A model generated the notes under the pieces. It was given only the letters and a program-made list of their open reading frames with translations. It did no database searches and was not told the DNA's origin. Below, piece after piece: positions 6,225 to 13,076 of a DNA stretch of 43,615 nucleotides. The stretch covers positions 1-43,615 of IMG/VR virus record IMGVR_UViG_3300028840_002216. One strand, given 5' to 3'. Numbering within the stretch: position 1 is the first letter of the stretch; the number at the start of each line of letters is the position of its first letter. The stretch comes from a virus. Both the position numbers and the translations under genes were made by a program.

Positions 6225-7055
6225 ATGAGCAAACTAGCATTCGATTCATTAGTTGTTGAGGTAACCCGTCGATGCAATATCGACTGTGAGCATTGCCTTC
6301 GCGGCGACCCGGAAGCGGTCAACCTCCAATACCACCATCTCAGAGCGACGCTATCTCAATGTGAGTACATCTCAACGGTAACATTCACCGGTGGAGAGCC
6401 GACGCTGAACCTCGAACCGATTCAATGGTTTCTCAATTACACGAAAGAGCATCAAATTGGCTTTGGTAGTTTCTACATTGCCACCAATGGCGTGAAGATT
6501 TCGGAAGAGTTCATCATTCTTTGCTGCAAGCTCTACGCAGCGGCGGATGAGAAGGACATGTGCAGGGTGGACCTCTCCGACTCGCAGTTCCACCAGGCGG
6601 AGACGGACGCAGATACAGAGCTTCTCGAAGCGCTGTCCTTCTTTGGAAGGAAGTATGGAGAGAACAGGTATCGGTACGAGAGCTGGCTCAATCAAGGTCG
6701 TTACGCGGAATACTCAGACGATGGTCGCGAGATGACACGCGAGGATCTCGAAATAGAATATGGGAGAATCCAAGGCACGCTCTATTTGAATTGCGAAGGC
6801 AATATCATTGCAGGGTGTGATTGGAGTTACGAATCTCAGCGCAATCCGAGCAACATTGTGTGCAAGTCAACTGAGTGCATTGGAACAGCCACGAAGGTGT
6901 GGTCGATGGACAGGGAGGAGCTGGAAGAATACCTCGAAGGAAGAGGGTTCGAGGTTAGAGATGACGAATCCGATGAGGTTCTGAGAGATGCAGTGCGTCT
7001 CGACATCGCAACGAACGAGGACATCGACGAAGACTGGAAGCGAGGTGCAGCATGA
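6225..7055 (+). CDS. Radical SAM protein
   Basis: The 276-residue product has RRCNIDCEHC (Cys17, Cys21, Cys24: the CxxxCxxC that binds the 4Fe-4S cluster) and FTGGEPTLN, the SAM-binding GGEP motif. A later stretch, NCEGNIIAGCDWSYESQ with a further Cys, resembles the C-terminal part of other phage radical SAM proteins and may hold a second metal site. The substrate is unknown; no neighbour gene points to a cofactor or nucleotide-modification pathway. ATG 6225 follows AAGGCAG and it is the first gene after P2. Confidence 0.9.
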   Translation: MSKLAFDSLVVEVTRRCNIDCEHCLRGDPEAVNLQYHHLRATLSQCEYISTVTFTGGEPTLNLEPIQWFLNYTKEHQIGFGSFYIATNGVKISEEFIILCCKLYAAADEKDMCRVDLSDSQFHQAETDADTELLEALSFFGRKYGENRYRYESWLNQGRYAEYSDDGREMTREDLEIEYGRIQGTLYLNCEGNIIAGCDWSYESQRNPSNIVCKSTECIGTATKVWSMDREELEEYLEGRGFEVRDDESDEVLRDAVRLDIATNEDIDEDWKRGAA

Positions 7056-7342
7056 TGGCGAACTTGTCAAGGACCAGGGATGCAATCAGGGAGTACGACA
7101 AGCTGGACGAGGAGTTCGACCGTCTTGCGGCAATGGGAGAGCTTGACGACGACGAGACCGTTGAGTGGCTCAATAAGATTGATGAGTCAGCGAAAGACGT
7201 TGGAAGAGCTTACGCGGAAGACACGAAGGAGTTCAATCGCCGTGTTGATTGCGAGGCATTCATTCGTCCTGGGTCACGCAGTGCAGTGGAGAAGAGCTTT
7301 GCTCGCAGGATGGTAGATCTTTGGGAGGAGGAGGCGCGGTGA
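7052..7342 (+). CDS. Unknown acidic helical protein
   Basis: The 96-residue product starts at ATG 7052 (or 7055), overlapping the radical SAM stop, so the two are likely co-translated. It is helical and acidic in the first two-thirds, with a more basic end (SRSAVEKSFARRMVDL). No motif is recognised. It might partner the radical SAM protein, but only adjacency supports that. Confidence 0.65.
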   Translation: MMANLSRTRDAIREYDKLDEEFDRLAAMGELDDDETVEWLNKIDESAKDVGRAYAEDTKEFNRRVDCEAFIRPGSRSAVEKSFARRMVDLWEEEAR

Positions 7343-7345
7343 CGC

Positions 7346-7379
7346 TTGCTTTACAATACGTATTGAAATAGAATTTCAA
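7346..7379 (+). promoter_or_regulatory. Palindromic operator/promoter candidate
   Basis: The gap between genes holds a perfect 12-base palindrome, CAATACGTATTG (7354-7365). It overlaps an inverted repeat TTGAAAT-aga-ATTTCAA (7363-7379). The same stretch contains TTGCTT (7346-7351), a 17-base spacer and a good -10, TAGAAT (7369-7374). Palindromes lying over a spacer and -10 are typical of repressor operators. The ribosome binding site of the next gene follows at once. Confidence 0.4.
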
Positions 7380-7394
7380 AGGAGTGGCGGACTC

Positions 7395-7679
7395 ATGAAC
7401 GAACAAACAGAAGGCAGATCCTCAGAAGAGGAAATCGACGAAGCGTTTCAAACCATCAAGGCCGGCGGGTTTCAAGGTGAATATCCAAAGTGTCCGAAGT
7501 GTGGACAGGAATACTTCAAATGTCCGGAGTGCGGAGTGGACCCCCTCTTCAGGAATCCAGAGAACGGTGAGACAGGTTGCGACAATTGCGGCCACAAGGT
7601 CGTGATCGAATCCATCATTCTGTTCCGGATTCACGATGCGTCAAATCAGACGAAACGACAAGAAGGAGACGAGGGGTGA
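7395..7679 (+). CDS. Zinc-ribbon protein
   Basis: ATG 7395 follows AAGGAG. The 94-residue product has an acidic N-terminus and three closely spaced knuckles (CPKC, CPEC and CDNC), enough for one or two zinc ribbons. The end is polar. It lies just after the palindromic gap and may be the first gene of a sub-operon. Function unknown. Confidence 0.75.
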   Translation: MNEQTEGRSSEEEIDEAFQTIKAGGFQGEYPKCPKCGQEYFKCPECGVDPLFRNPENGETGCDNCGHKVVIESIILFRIHDASNQTKRQEGDEG

Positions 7680-7948
7680 TTGGATACCTGAAGCAGTTCA
7701 CCACAGTGTCTCCAGTGCTGCGCACGGACCGCGCAAAGCAGGCGTACGGTGAGTTTCTCCAGGACATCATCCACGTACTCACGGAGATGGAAGAGGACGG
7801 TACGCCGCGTTCTGAGATTGGTGAGATGTGGATGAAGCACAAGCGAGAAGCGATGGGTATTGCTGTTTCCATCGACATGTCCGAACAGGAGATGAAGGTG
7901 CGTCTCACCGAGATCGCAGCGAGGATAGCCAGCGGAGGTGAAGAGTGA
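7676..7948 (+). CDS. Unknown helical protein
   Basis: I start this 90-residue product at GTG 7676, which overlaps the previous TGA and has AAGGAG upstream. The longer frame back to 7577 shadows the zinc-ribbon gene. The protein is almost all amphipathic helix, with a GTPRSEIGEMWMKHK segment in the middle. The stop overlaps the GTG start of the hydrolase gene. No family is recognised. Confidence 0.7.
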   Translation: MIGYLKQFTTVSPVLRTDRAKQAYGEFLQDIIHVLTEMEEDGTPRSEIGEMWMKHKREAMGIAVSIDMSEQEMKVRLTEIAARIASGGEE

Positions 7949-8403
7949 AAGACCAGCTCAAGCAGCTTGCGTTTGCAATCAGATTGGCGGCCCTTGCCCA
8001 CAAGGACCAGACAGACAAGGCGGGAGAGGTCTACATCCTTCATCCGCTTACGGTGATGGAGGCTGTGGCTCCGAACGTGCCGGCGATGACCATAGCGGTG
8101 CTGCACGACGTGATTGAAGACACGGATGTGACAGAAGCCTACCTTCGAAGCGAAGGGTTTGACCCGCTCATAGTTGACGTGGTGGCTATTCTCACTCGGC
8201 GCAAGGACGAAGAGTACAGCCGCTACATCAGGAGGGTTGCCGAGGCGAATGGGTATCCAGGAATGCTTGCAAGGGCAGTGAAGCGTGCAGATCTGGAGGA
8301 CAACCTTGCTCCGGAGCGTCTCGAAAAGCTTGACACGCTCACAAGATCCAAGATGCGGCTGAAATACGAGCCAGCTCTTGAGAGAGTGAGAGATGCACAA
8401 TGA
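7945..8403 (+). CDS. SpoT/MESH1-like (p)ppGpp hydrolase, HD domain
   Basis: The 152-residue product is a stand-alone HD domain of the RelA/SpoT hydrolase type. AHKDQTDKAGEVYILHP carries the first metal-ligand His, LHDVIEDTD has the HD pair and the ED pair needed for hydrolysis (Glu58, Asp59), and KRADLEDN has the last metal Asp. The size matches small alarmone hydrolases. It would remove the 3' pyrophosphate of (p)ppGpp, which could blunt a stringent response or alarmone-type toxins during infection; that purpose is inference. GTG 7945 overlaps the previous stop. Confidence 0.85.
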   Translation: MKDQLKQLAFAIRLAALAHKDQTDKAGEVYILHPLTVMEAVAPNVPAMTIAVLHDVIEDTDVTEAYLRSEGFDPLIVDVVAILTRRKDEEYSRYIRRVAEANGYPGMLARAVKRADLEDNLAPERLEKLDTLTRSKMRLKYEPALERVRDAQ

Positions 8404-8690
8404 TACTGTTCCTCTCCATTCTCGCTATCTGGGCGGTGACCGGCCTTCTGATTCTCACAGTCACAATGGGTAGAGGCGGACATGCTTTCTGGGGAGATGT
8501 TCTTCTCGTTGGCATAGGTTGGCCTCTGACGGCTCTCATGTTCCCGGTTTATTGGATTGGGAGAAAGATCCAAAAGAGCAGCGCCAGAACAAAGAAGGTT
8601 CTGGCAGTTGTGTTTTGCGCGGTTCTCATTCTCTCGTTCACGGCATGTGTCGTAGTGAGGGTGCTGACGGCGCTGGGGTATCACCTATGA
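8400..8690 (+). CDS. Small inner-membrane protein, two to three spans
   Basis: The 96-residue product starts at ATG 8400, overlapping the hydrolase stop. Hydrophobic segments lie at about residues 2-22, 33-52 and 67-87, separated by short basic loops (GRKIQKSSARTKK). No lysis, transport or immunity family is recognised. Superinfection exclusion or a membrane partner role is possible but unsupported. Confidence 0.7.
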   Translation: MILFLSILAIWAVTGLLILTVTMGRGGHAFWGDVLLVGIGWPLTALMFPVYWIGRKIQKSSARTKKVLAVVFCAVLILSFTACVVVRVLTALGYHL

Positions 8691-9106
8691 ACGAAGAGAA
8701 AAGAAAAGTTGAATACTGGGATTGCGACGAATGTGCTGAGATCCTCAACCACACAGATCCGGACGATGCGATTGAATATCTGTTGGATGGATTGCTTGGT
8801 CCAGAGATGACAGGGAAGCAGGTGAGAGAGGCTCTTCCAGAGAAGCTCGAAGTGAAAGGTTACGCACGGATGAAGATCGCAGTGCAGGACCCGCTTGAGT
8901 TCATGATCGAGAATCTCTACGAGGAGTATGGCAACCCGGAAGGAGATCCATCAGACGGAATCACGGACGACATGAGAAAGGCAGCCGATGCCCTCATGAA
9001 AGTGGTCGAGGAGCAATACAAACCATGGGCGTGTGAACCGGTTGAAACCGAGGAGATCGATGTCATTGCTTGGGTGGAAAAGAACCGCCCAGACTGGCTT
9101 GAATAA
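8687..9106 (+). CDS. Unknown acidic phage protein
   Basis: I start at ATG 8687, which overlaps the membrane-protein stop; the frame upstream shadows that gene. The 139-residue product begins YWDCDECAEILNHTDPDDAIEYLLDG and is acidic and mainly helical. The ending WVEKNRPDWLE is compact. Similar N-termini occur in other phage hypothetical proteins as I recall, without assigned function. Confidence 0.7.
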   Translation: MNEEKRKVEYWDCDECAEILNHTDPDDAIEYLLDGLLGPEMTGKQVREALPEKLEVKGYARMKIAVQDPLEFMIENLYEEYGNPEGDPSDGITDDMRKAADALMKVVEEQYKPWACEPVETEEIDVIAWVEKNRPDWLE

Positions 9107-9516
9107 TGAAGCATGGGAGGAGGGCGAGAAGTGTTCCAATCAAGAAGATTACAAAGGAGCAAAGAGACCTTCGCCGCCTTCTTTACCCGGAAGCGCAGAT
9201 GCTTCCAAGGCCAACCACAAGAGCAGAGTGCATCAACGAGAAGAGGCCATGCCCTTGGGTTGGCTGCAAGTATCACATGTATCTCGATGTCAACGAAGAG
9301 ACTGGGACTATCAAAATCAACTTCCCAGAGCTTGAACCAGAGGACATCGAGGAGACCTGTGCGCTCGACATCGCGGCGAAAGGTGGCCTCACACTCGAAG
9401 AGATCGGTGATGTCATGAACATCACGAGAGAGCGAGTCAGGCAGATAGAAGAGAAGGTGCTGAGAAAGATCAAAGGCGACATGACAGACGCCTATAAGGA
9501 ATACACGGAGGTTTGA
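9106..9516 (+). CDS. Sigma-70 region 4-like transcription regulator
   Basis: The C-terminal part (about residues 94-123) contains [20 protein letters not shown], the helix-turn-helix of sigma region 4 that recognises -35 elements. The N-terminal part has [17 protein letters not shown] and an ETCALDIA stretch, seen in phage and bacterial proteins of this type. Regions 1-3 are absent, so the 136-residue protein is not a full sigma factor. It could steer host RNA polymerase to the P1/P2-like promoters or act as an anti-sigma mimic. ATG 9106 overlaps the previous stop. Confidence 0.88.
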   Translation: MKHGRRARSVPIKKITKEQRDLRRLLYPEAQMLPRPTTRAECINEKRPCPWVGCKYHMYLDVNEETGTIKINFPELEPEDIEETCALDIAAKGGLTLEEIGDVMNITRERVRQIEEKVLRKIKGDMTDAYKEYTEV

Positions 9517-9517
9517 G

Positions 9518-9943
9518 ATGAAACCCAAGGTTATCACCATCTGTGGCTCAAGCAGGTTCTGCGACATCATGGCAGTATGTGGCTGGGTTCTCGAAAGAGA
9601 TGAGAAGGCTATTGTGATGGGTCTTCACCTGCTACCCAATTGGTATTTTGTCCAAGGCTCGGAGGTGTACAGTCACCTTGCCGAGTTCGAGAACTGCGCC
9701 GACGCGATGGACGACCTCCACCTCAAGAAGATTGAGATGAGCGACGAGATATTCGTTGTGAACTATGGAGGATACGTCGGCAAGAGTACGAACAACGAGA
9801 TCAAACACGCAGAGAAGCTCGGGAAGAAGGTAAGGTACTTCACCGATGATGGGGTGGGAGAGGCCGTGAAGTTCAAACTGAACGATGCGGAGAAGCACGG
9901 GTACTCGTTCCACTCAAGGCTTCAATGGGACACGCCGAAATGA
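9518..9943 (+). CDS. Nucleoside deoxyribosyltransferase/DUF4406-like protein
   Basis: The 141-residue product opens ITICGSSRF and has DDLHLKKIEMSDEIFVVN and YVGKSTNNEIKHAEKLGKKV. This is the order of motifs in the Rossmann-like nucleoside 2-deoxyribosyltransferase/DUF4406 superfamily, in which SDEIFVVN and GxST flank the nucleotide pocket. It may act on nucleotides or nucleosides in the phage-infected cell, but the exact activity cannot be read from sequence. Confidence 0.8.
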   Translation: MKPKVITICGSSRFCDIMAVCGWVLERDEKAIVMGLHLLPNWYFVQGSEVYSHLAEFENCADAMDDLHLKKIEMSDEIFVVNYGGYVGKSTNNEIKHAEKLGKKVRYFTDDGVGEAVKFKLNDAEKHGYSFHSRLQWDTPK

Positions 9944-9983
9944 GATATATGGAACGGACAGTATTGAAACTTGGAGCAAAGAT

Positions 9984-10271
9984 ATGACCATGTTCAACAA
10001 CAGAAAACTGACAGAACTAGAGACAAAATTCAGAGAAGGAAAACAGTGTATTGCTTGTGGTGTAAAGGTTCAGGTCACCCCAAAGTATAAAAAGATAAAC
10101 GGAAAGAGCGTGAAAATTGGTGAGATCTGGCCATTCGAATGCAAGGATTGCTCAAATACACGCAAACAGACAATAGCTGGGCATGGGACGCATAGTTTCG
10201 GTTCAGCGAGGGCGAGTGTTCAGCACGAATTCATTCGACGCATTGGCGGAAATTTTAAATATGGGGACTAA
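9984..10271 (+). CDS. Small basic zinc-finger protein
   Basis: ATG 9984 follows TTGGAG; the frame runs back to 9885 but overlaps the previous gene. The 95-residue product is basic and has CIAC near residue 24 and CKDC near residue 57. It ends in a basic, Gly/Ser-rich segment with HEFIRRIGGNF. Nucleic-acid binding is plausible. It lies just upstream of the tRNA region. Confidence 0.65.
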   Translation: MTMFNNRKLTELETKFREGKQCIACGVKVQVTPKYKKINGKSVKIGEIWPFECKDCSNTRKQTIAGHGTHSFGSARASVQHEFIRRIGGNFKYGD

Positions 10272-10286
10272 ACAAACAAGATGATT

Positions 10287-10359
10287 GCCACCATAGCACA
10301 AATGGAAGTGCGCCTGATTTGTACTCAGGAGGTTGCGGGTTCGATCCCTGCTGGTGGCT
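10287..10359 (+). tRNA. tRNA-Thr (anticodon TGT)
   Basis: A complete cloverleaf is visible: acceptor GCCACCA (10287-10293) with TGGTGGC (10352-10358), D-stem GCAC/GTGC, anticodon stem CCTGA/TCAGG with loop TTTGTAC (anticodon TGT at 10320-10322), T-arm GCGGG-TTCGATC-CCTGC, discriminator T. All stems pair, with one G-T-type pair in the T-stem. CCA is not encoded. It would read ACA and related Thr codons. Confidence 0.95.
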
Positions 10360-10429
10360 CAGGGGCGAAAGGTCTTTTGCTGGTATGCGACGAAATGCTC
10401 CTAGAAAAAGGTCAATGGCAAACCAGATT

Positions 10430-10617
10430 GAGCGAGTGGCGGAAGGAGGCGCAGAAGCCCGATGTCCAGAATCCCTTGAGGGTCCGAGGCACGAAGAGGC
10501 TCAGACGCCCGGTAGACGCACCACGCTGGAGTATGAGATGGGTGAAAGTCCCTCAGCTTGATGTAGGCCCACACGGCCAGGTGGTACATCGTGCAGGTTC
10601 GAGTCCTGCCTCGCTCA
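10430..10617 (+). other. Interrupted tRNA-like locus (Leu/Ser-like 5' end)
   Basis: A full T-arm (GCAGG-TTCGAGT-CCTGC, 10593-10609) and acceptor strand CTCGCTC with discriminator A end at 10617. The exact complement GAGCGAG lies at 10430-10436, followed by TGGCGGAA, and GGTAGACGC lies at 10511-10519. Those are the usual pieces of a class II tRNA 5' half, here split by about 60 bases. ACCAC (10519-10523) pairs with GTGGT (10581-10585) as an anticodon stem would, again about 57 bases apart. The total is 188 bases. It could be a tRNA with insertions, a decayed tRNA cluster, or a structured RNA that mimics tRNA. Confidence 0.35.
10442..10514 (+). repeat. Imperfect direct repeat inside the tRNA-like locus
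   Basis: GAGGCGCAGAAGCCCGAT (about 10446-10463) recurs as GAGGCTCAGACGCCCGGT (about 10495-10512), with three mismatches at about 50 bases spacing. It lies exactly within the stretch that separates the two D-arm-like halves. That suggests the insertion arose by local duplication or by recombination between related tRNA genes. Confidence 0.5.
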
Positions 10618-10647
10618 CAAATGCACAGGATTGCGAAGGAAGAACAG

Positions 10648-10992
10648 ATGGAAAAGAAGCAGGAACAACCGAAGGTATACAACTCACTACGGGACTGGAG
10701 AAAAGACGCGAAGGATCTCTTTGGAGAGGACCCCTCTGAGTGGAAATTTATTTGTCCGGTTTGTGGCCACATCGCGACGGTCAAAGACTGGAAGGACACC
10801 ACGGCACCTTCGGGAGCAATTGCCTTCTCTTGCGTTGGAAGGTGGAGAGAGGATTCAAGGGATGCGTTCGGCGAAGAAGGCGAAGGTCCTTGCAACTACA
10901 CCGGCGGAGGATTGTTCAATCTCAACCCGGTGACCATCCATAGTGCAGACGATACGCTTAGAGTATTTGATTTTGCACCGGTTGAGGGATAG
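10648..10992 (+). CDS. VVA0879-like family protein
   Basis: The 114-residue product starts at ATG 10648 (AAGGAAG upstream); the longer frame from 10591 runs through the tRNA-like locus. It shows FICPVCGH, a later SCVGR, GPCNYTGGGLFNL and the closing VFDFAP. This order matches the small phage/bacterial VVA0879 family as I recall it. The cysteines probably bind zinc. Function unknown. Confidence 0.8.
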   Translation: MEKKQEQPKVYNSLRDWRKDAKDLFGEDPSEWKFICPVCGHIATVKDWKDTTAPSGAIAFSCVGRWREDSRDAFGEEGEGPCNYTGGGLFNLNPVTIHSADDTLRVFDFAPVEG

Positions 10993-10995
10993 CAG

Positions 10996-11529
10996 ATGGG
11001 CAAGATGGGCAGAGCTACGAAGTACCACGAGGACGACATCTACGACATAATCGCGCCGTCGGCGTCGTCCGGGTACTACCAGATCTTCGCCCTCAAGTCA
11101 GCGGCGTCGGAGGTGTTCATCGACAAGAAGACGCCTCTCAAGATCGGCGACTACGAGTTCATCCCAGGACAGAAATACAGCGAGTTCGGAAGCACGAAAA
11201 AAACGAGTGCTGGGTTCATCAGCTACAAAGGTGAGCCTCTCACCTTCGTGGGAACCTACAAAAACAATGCGCTGTTCGTAGATGACAGAGGGCCGATGTA
11301 CGACGTATGCGGAAATCCTCTGAGCTATTGGTCGTGGAGATTCAACATTGAGTTTGCGATCTTCATAGCGACCACCCACCAGTGCGCAGGCCGAGTAATG
11401 GAGATGAGAGATGCACCACCAAGAAGGAAGAAAAGCAGAGGGAGAGTGGCCTCAAATGATGGGAAACATGTTTGCCAAGGAGGTCGCAGCGCGAGAACAC
11501 AGGAGGATGATGGACCATCTCCTCGGTGA
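10996..11529 (+). CDS. Unknown phage protein; C-terminus overlaps next gene
   Basis: The 177-residue product starts at ATG 10996, 3 bases after the previous stop. The first 135 residues look like a real beta-rich fold with several Tyr and Phe. From about residue 138 on the composition turns Arg- and Lys-rich (PPRRKKSRGR), and here it overlaps the next gene in another frame. The tail may be non-conserved read-through or the result of a frameshift near 11410. No family is recognised. Confidence 0.6.
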   Translation: MGKMGRATKYHEDDIYDIIAPSASSGYYQIFALKSAASEVFIDKKTPLKIGDYEFIPGQKYSEFGSTKKTSAGFISYKGEPLTFVGTYKNNALFVDDRGPMYDVCGNPLSYWSWRFNIEFAIFIATTHQCAGRVMEMRDAPPRRKKSRGRVASNDGKHVCQGGRSARTQEDDGPSPR

Positions 11530-11713
11530 GCCATACACAAGGATCAAGCTGTGCCTTCCGAACGGAGAGGTGAAGCCAGGTCTGGAAGCTGTCTTTACAG
11601 ACGGAGAGCTGGTTGTTGTCAAAGGCAGCACGTTTCGTGTGGCCTACATGAACAAGGAATCGGTGACATTGGAGCCGGTCAGTCTGGTGGTTGAGCGTGG
11701 GACGGAAGAATAA
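11411..11713 (+). CDS. Unknown small protein overlapping upstream gene
   Basis: The frame gives 100 residues from ATG 11411, or 85 from ATG 11456 (GGAGAG upstream). The later start halves the overlap with the preceding gene. The region from MGNMFAKEVAAREHRRM on reads as a genuine protein: a helix, then a beta-rich part (IKLCLPNGEVKPGLEAVF). Function unknown. The following zinc-finger frame overlaps its end. Confidence 0.6.
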   Translation: MHHQEGRKAEGEWPQMMGNMFAKEVAAREHRRMMDHLLGEPYTRIKLCLPNGEVKPGLEAVFTDGELVVVKGSTFRVAYMNKESVTLEPVSLVVERGTEE

Positions 11714-11870
11714 GAAAGTGAAACTCGCGGAGTGCGATGCCTGTGGAGGCATGGTTCCGCGTTCAAAGCTGAGACCGGTGCTGGGCATCTACTTGAGAGG
11801 AAGAACTCCGAGCGTGTGTCCGGAATGCCGAAGAGCGGAAAGAGAATGTGAAAGCAATGAGAACGGTTGA
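11697..11870 (+). CDS. Small zinc-finger protein (50-57 residues)
   Basis: An open frame begins at GTG 11697, or at GTG 11718 after the previous stop, and ends TGA 11868-11870. It encodes CDAC and, about 26 residues later, CPEC, in a basic protein (VPRSKLRPV, RGRTPS). That spacing fits a small zinc finger. It overlaps both neighbours slightly. Function unknown. Confidence 0.6.
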   Translation: MGRKNKKVKLAECDACGGMVPRSKLRPVLGIYLRGRTPSVCPECRRAERECESNENG

Positions 11871-12111
11871 GGAGATGTGGGAACACTTTGAACAAGTGGT
11901 TGTCCCACCCAATGCAGGAGAAGAGCAAAAGAGCGATATGAAAACGGCATTTTTCGCTGGGACCTTTGCAAATCTTAATGAGTTTTTAGTAGCGACCGAA
12001 GAAGATGATGAGGTTGCAGTCGAAGGGATTGTGCGAAATCTTCAGGAATCTGAGGCGTTTTTCTTGAAGATATGTGGGGACGTTATGCGCGAGAAAGGAA
12101 TCATACAATGA
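11848..12111 (+). CDS. Unknown acidic helical protein
   Basis: The 87-residue product starts at GTG 11848 (GGAAAG upstream) or at the in-frame ATG 11857. It is acidic and helical throughout (VEEMWEHFEQVV, then EEDDEVAVEGIVRNLQ). Its stop overlaps the next ATG at 12108. The fold resembles many small phage proteins without assigned function. Confidence 0.65.
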   Translation: MKAMRTVEEMWEHFEQVVVPPNAGEEQKSDMKTAFFAGTFANLNEFLVATEEDDEVAVEGIVRNLQESEAFFLKICGDVMREKGIIQ

Positions 12112-13076
12112 GTGTTAAACTTGGTTCGAGCAGGATCATCGACGGCAAGAAAGCCACAGTTGTTGAGTTCTGCTCGGAACCGAACACCGGCCTATGCGTG
12201 GTCGAGTACAACAACTGGTCGTTTACCATGCCCAGTGCGTTTGCTGAGCAGATGCTCGCCATCCAGGATGGAGCGCTATTGCTCAAGGTGGTGAAGGACA
12301 AGATCGAGCGCATCTCCCTGAACTTCCAAAGCGACGATACGGTGCTGAGTCTTCTATCTGAGATATTGGAAGCAGCAGAGAAGGCATTCGAGAAGAGGCC
12401 CTATGACACAGTGTTCCCGGAGGAGGTTGAACGAGCTATCGAGAAACTCCCAAGGGAGGTGACCAAGGAAGTTGGTAGCTACAACTTGGTGGACGCGGTC
12501 CTATATTGGCGGAAGCTTTGGGATGAGCTGAAGAAGATGGAGTTGGAACACGGCCAGGCTCAGATAGATCTCATGGCGGCAGACAAGATGGCGCAGTGCG
12601 CAGATCACCTTGTGATGAACCATCTGATAGATGCAAGAAGCGCCTTGGCGGATTCTCGGCTCGAATATGGAGAGCCATATACCTATGAGCATTCAAATCT
12701 GGAGAAACCACAAAGCATTTGTTTTGGACTGGCTCACCAGGAGGTTCTGGTCCGCAGAGAGAATGCGTGGTTGAGAGAGGTTCTTGATGTGGCACTTGAC
12801 GTAGTGGATGACTACGCACCAGAAGAAGATCCGACCCCTGCAATTTCTCTATTGAGAGAGAGAGCAGAGAGGATGCGCTATCTGTTTGAACAGCCGGAGG
12901 GGAAGTCCAAGGATGAGGTCATGACAGCACTGAATTCATGGGCAACAAAGTGGAGCAAGGGGACAGGGTTCGGCTTCCTAACCTGTGGAAGGTGTGGAAA
13001 CACAGCGGTGGAAGGCGATATACCAAGGGGCAAAGAAGCAGAATGCCCAACATGCGGATACACGGGGTGCAAATGA
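12108..13076 (+). CDS. Unknown protein with C-terminal zinc ribbon
   Basis: I start at ATG 12108 after AAAGGA, overlapping the previous stop. The 322-residue product has a beta-rich start (residues 1-65), a long helical middle (about 75-285) and a zinc ribbon at the end, with CGRCG and CPTCG about 20 residues apart. It is the largest unknown protein in the accessory region. A scaffold or nucleic-acid adaptor role would fit, but nothing specific shows it. Confidence 0.7.
   Translation: MSVKLGSSRIIDGKKATVVEFCSEPNTGLCVVEYNNWSFTMPSAFAEQMLAIQDGALLLKVVKDKIERISLNFQSDDTVLSLLSEILEAAEKAFEKRPYDTVFPEEVERAIEKLPREVTKEVGSYNLVDAVLYWRKLWDELKKMELEHGQAQIDLMAADKMAQCADHLVMNHLIDARSALADSRLEYGEPYTYEHSNLEKPQSICFGLAHQEVLVRRENAWLREVLDVALDVVDDYAPEEDPTPAISLLRERAERMRYLFEQPEGKSKDEVMTALNSWATKWSKGTGFGFLTCGRCGNTAVEGDIPRGKEAECPTCGYTGCK

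Noticed and set aside
6191-6262. Short + frame beginning ATGAACCCAAAC before the radical SAM gene
   Set aside because: It has no ribosome binding site, sits on the promoter end and overlaps the well-supported gene in another frame.
9960-9968. ATTGAAAC as a second CRISPR-like handle
   Set aside because: Only the last 8 bases match. There is no upstream palindrome or GTCGC, so it is a chance match.
10281-10739. 152-residue + strand open frame
   Set aside because: It runs straight through the tRNA-Thr gene and the tRNA-like locus and into another frame of the next gene.
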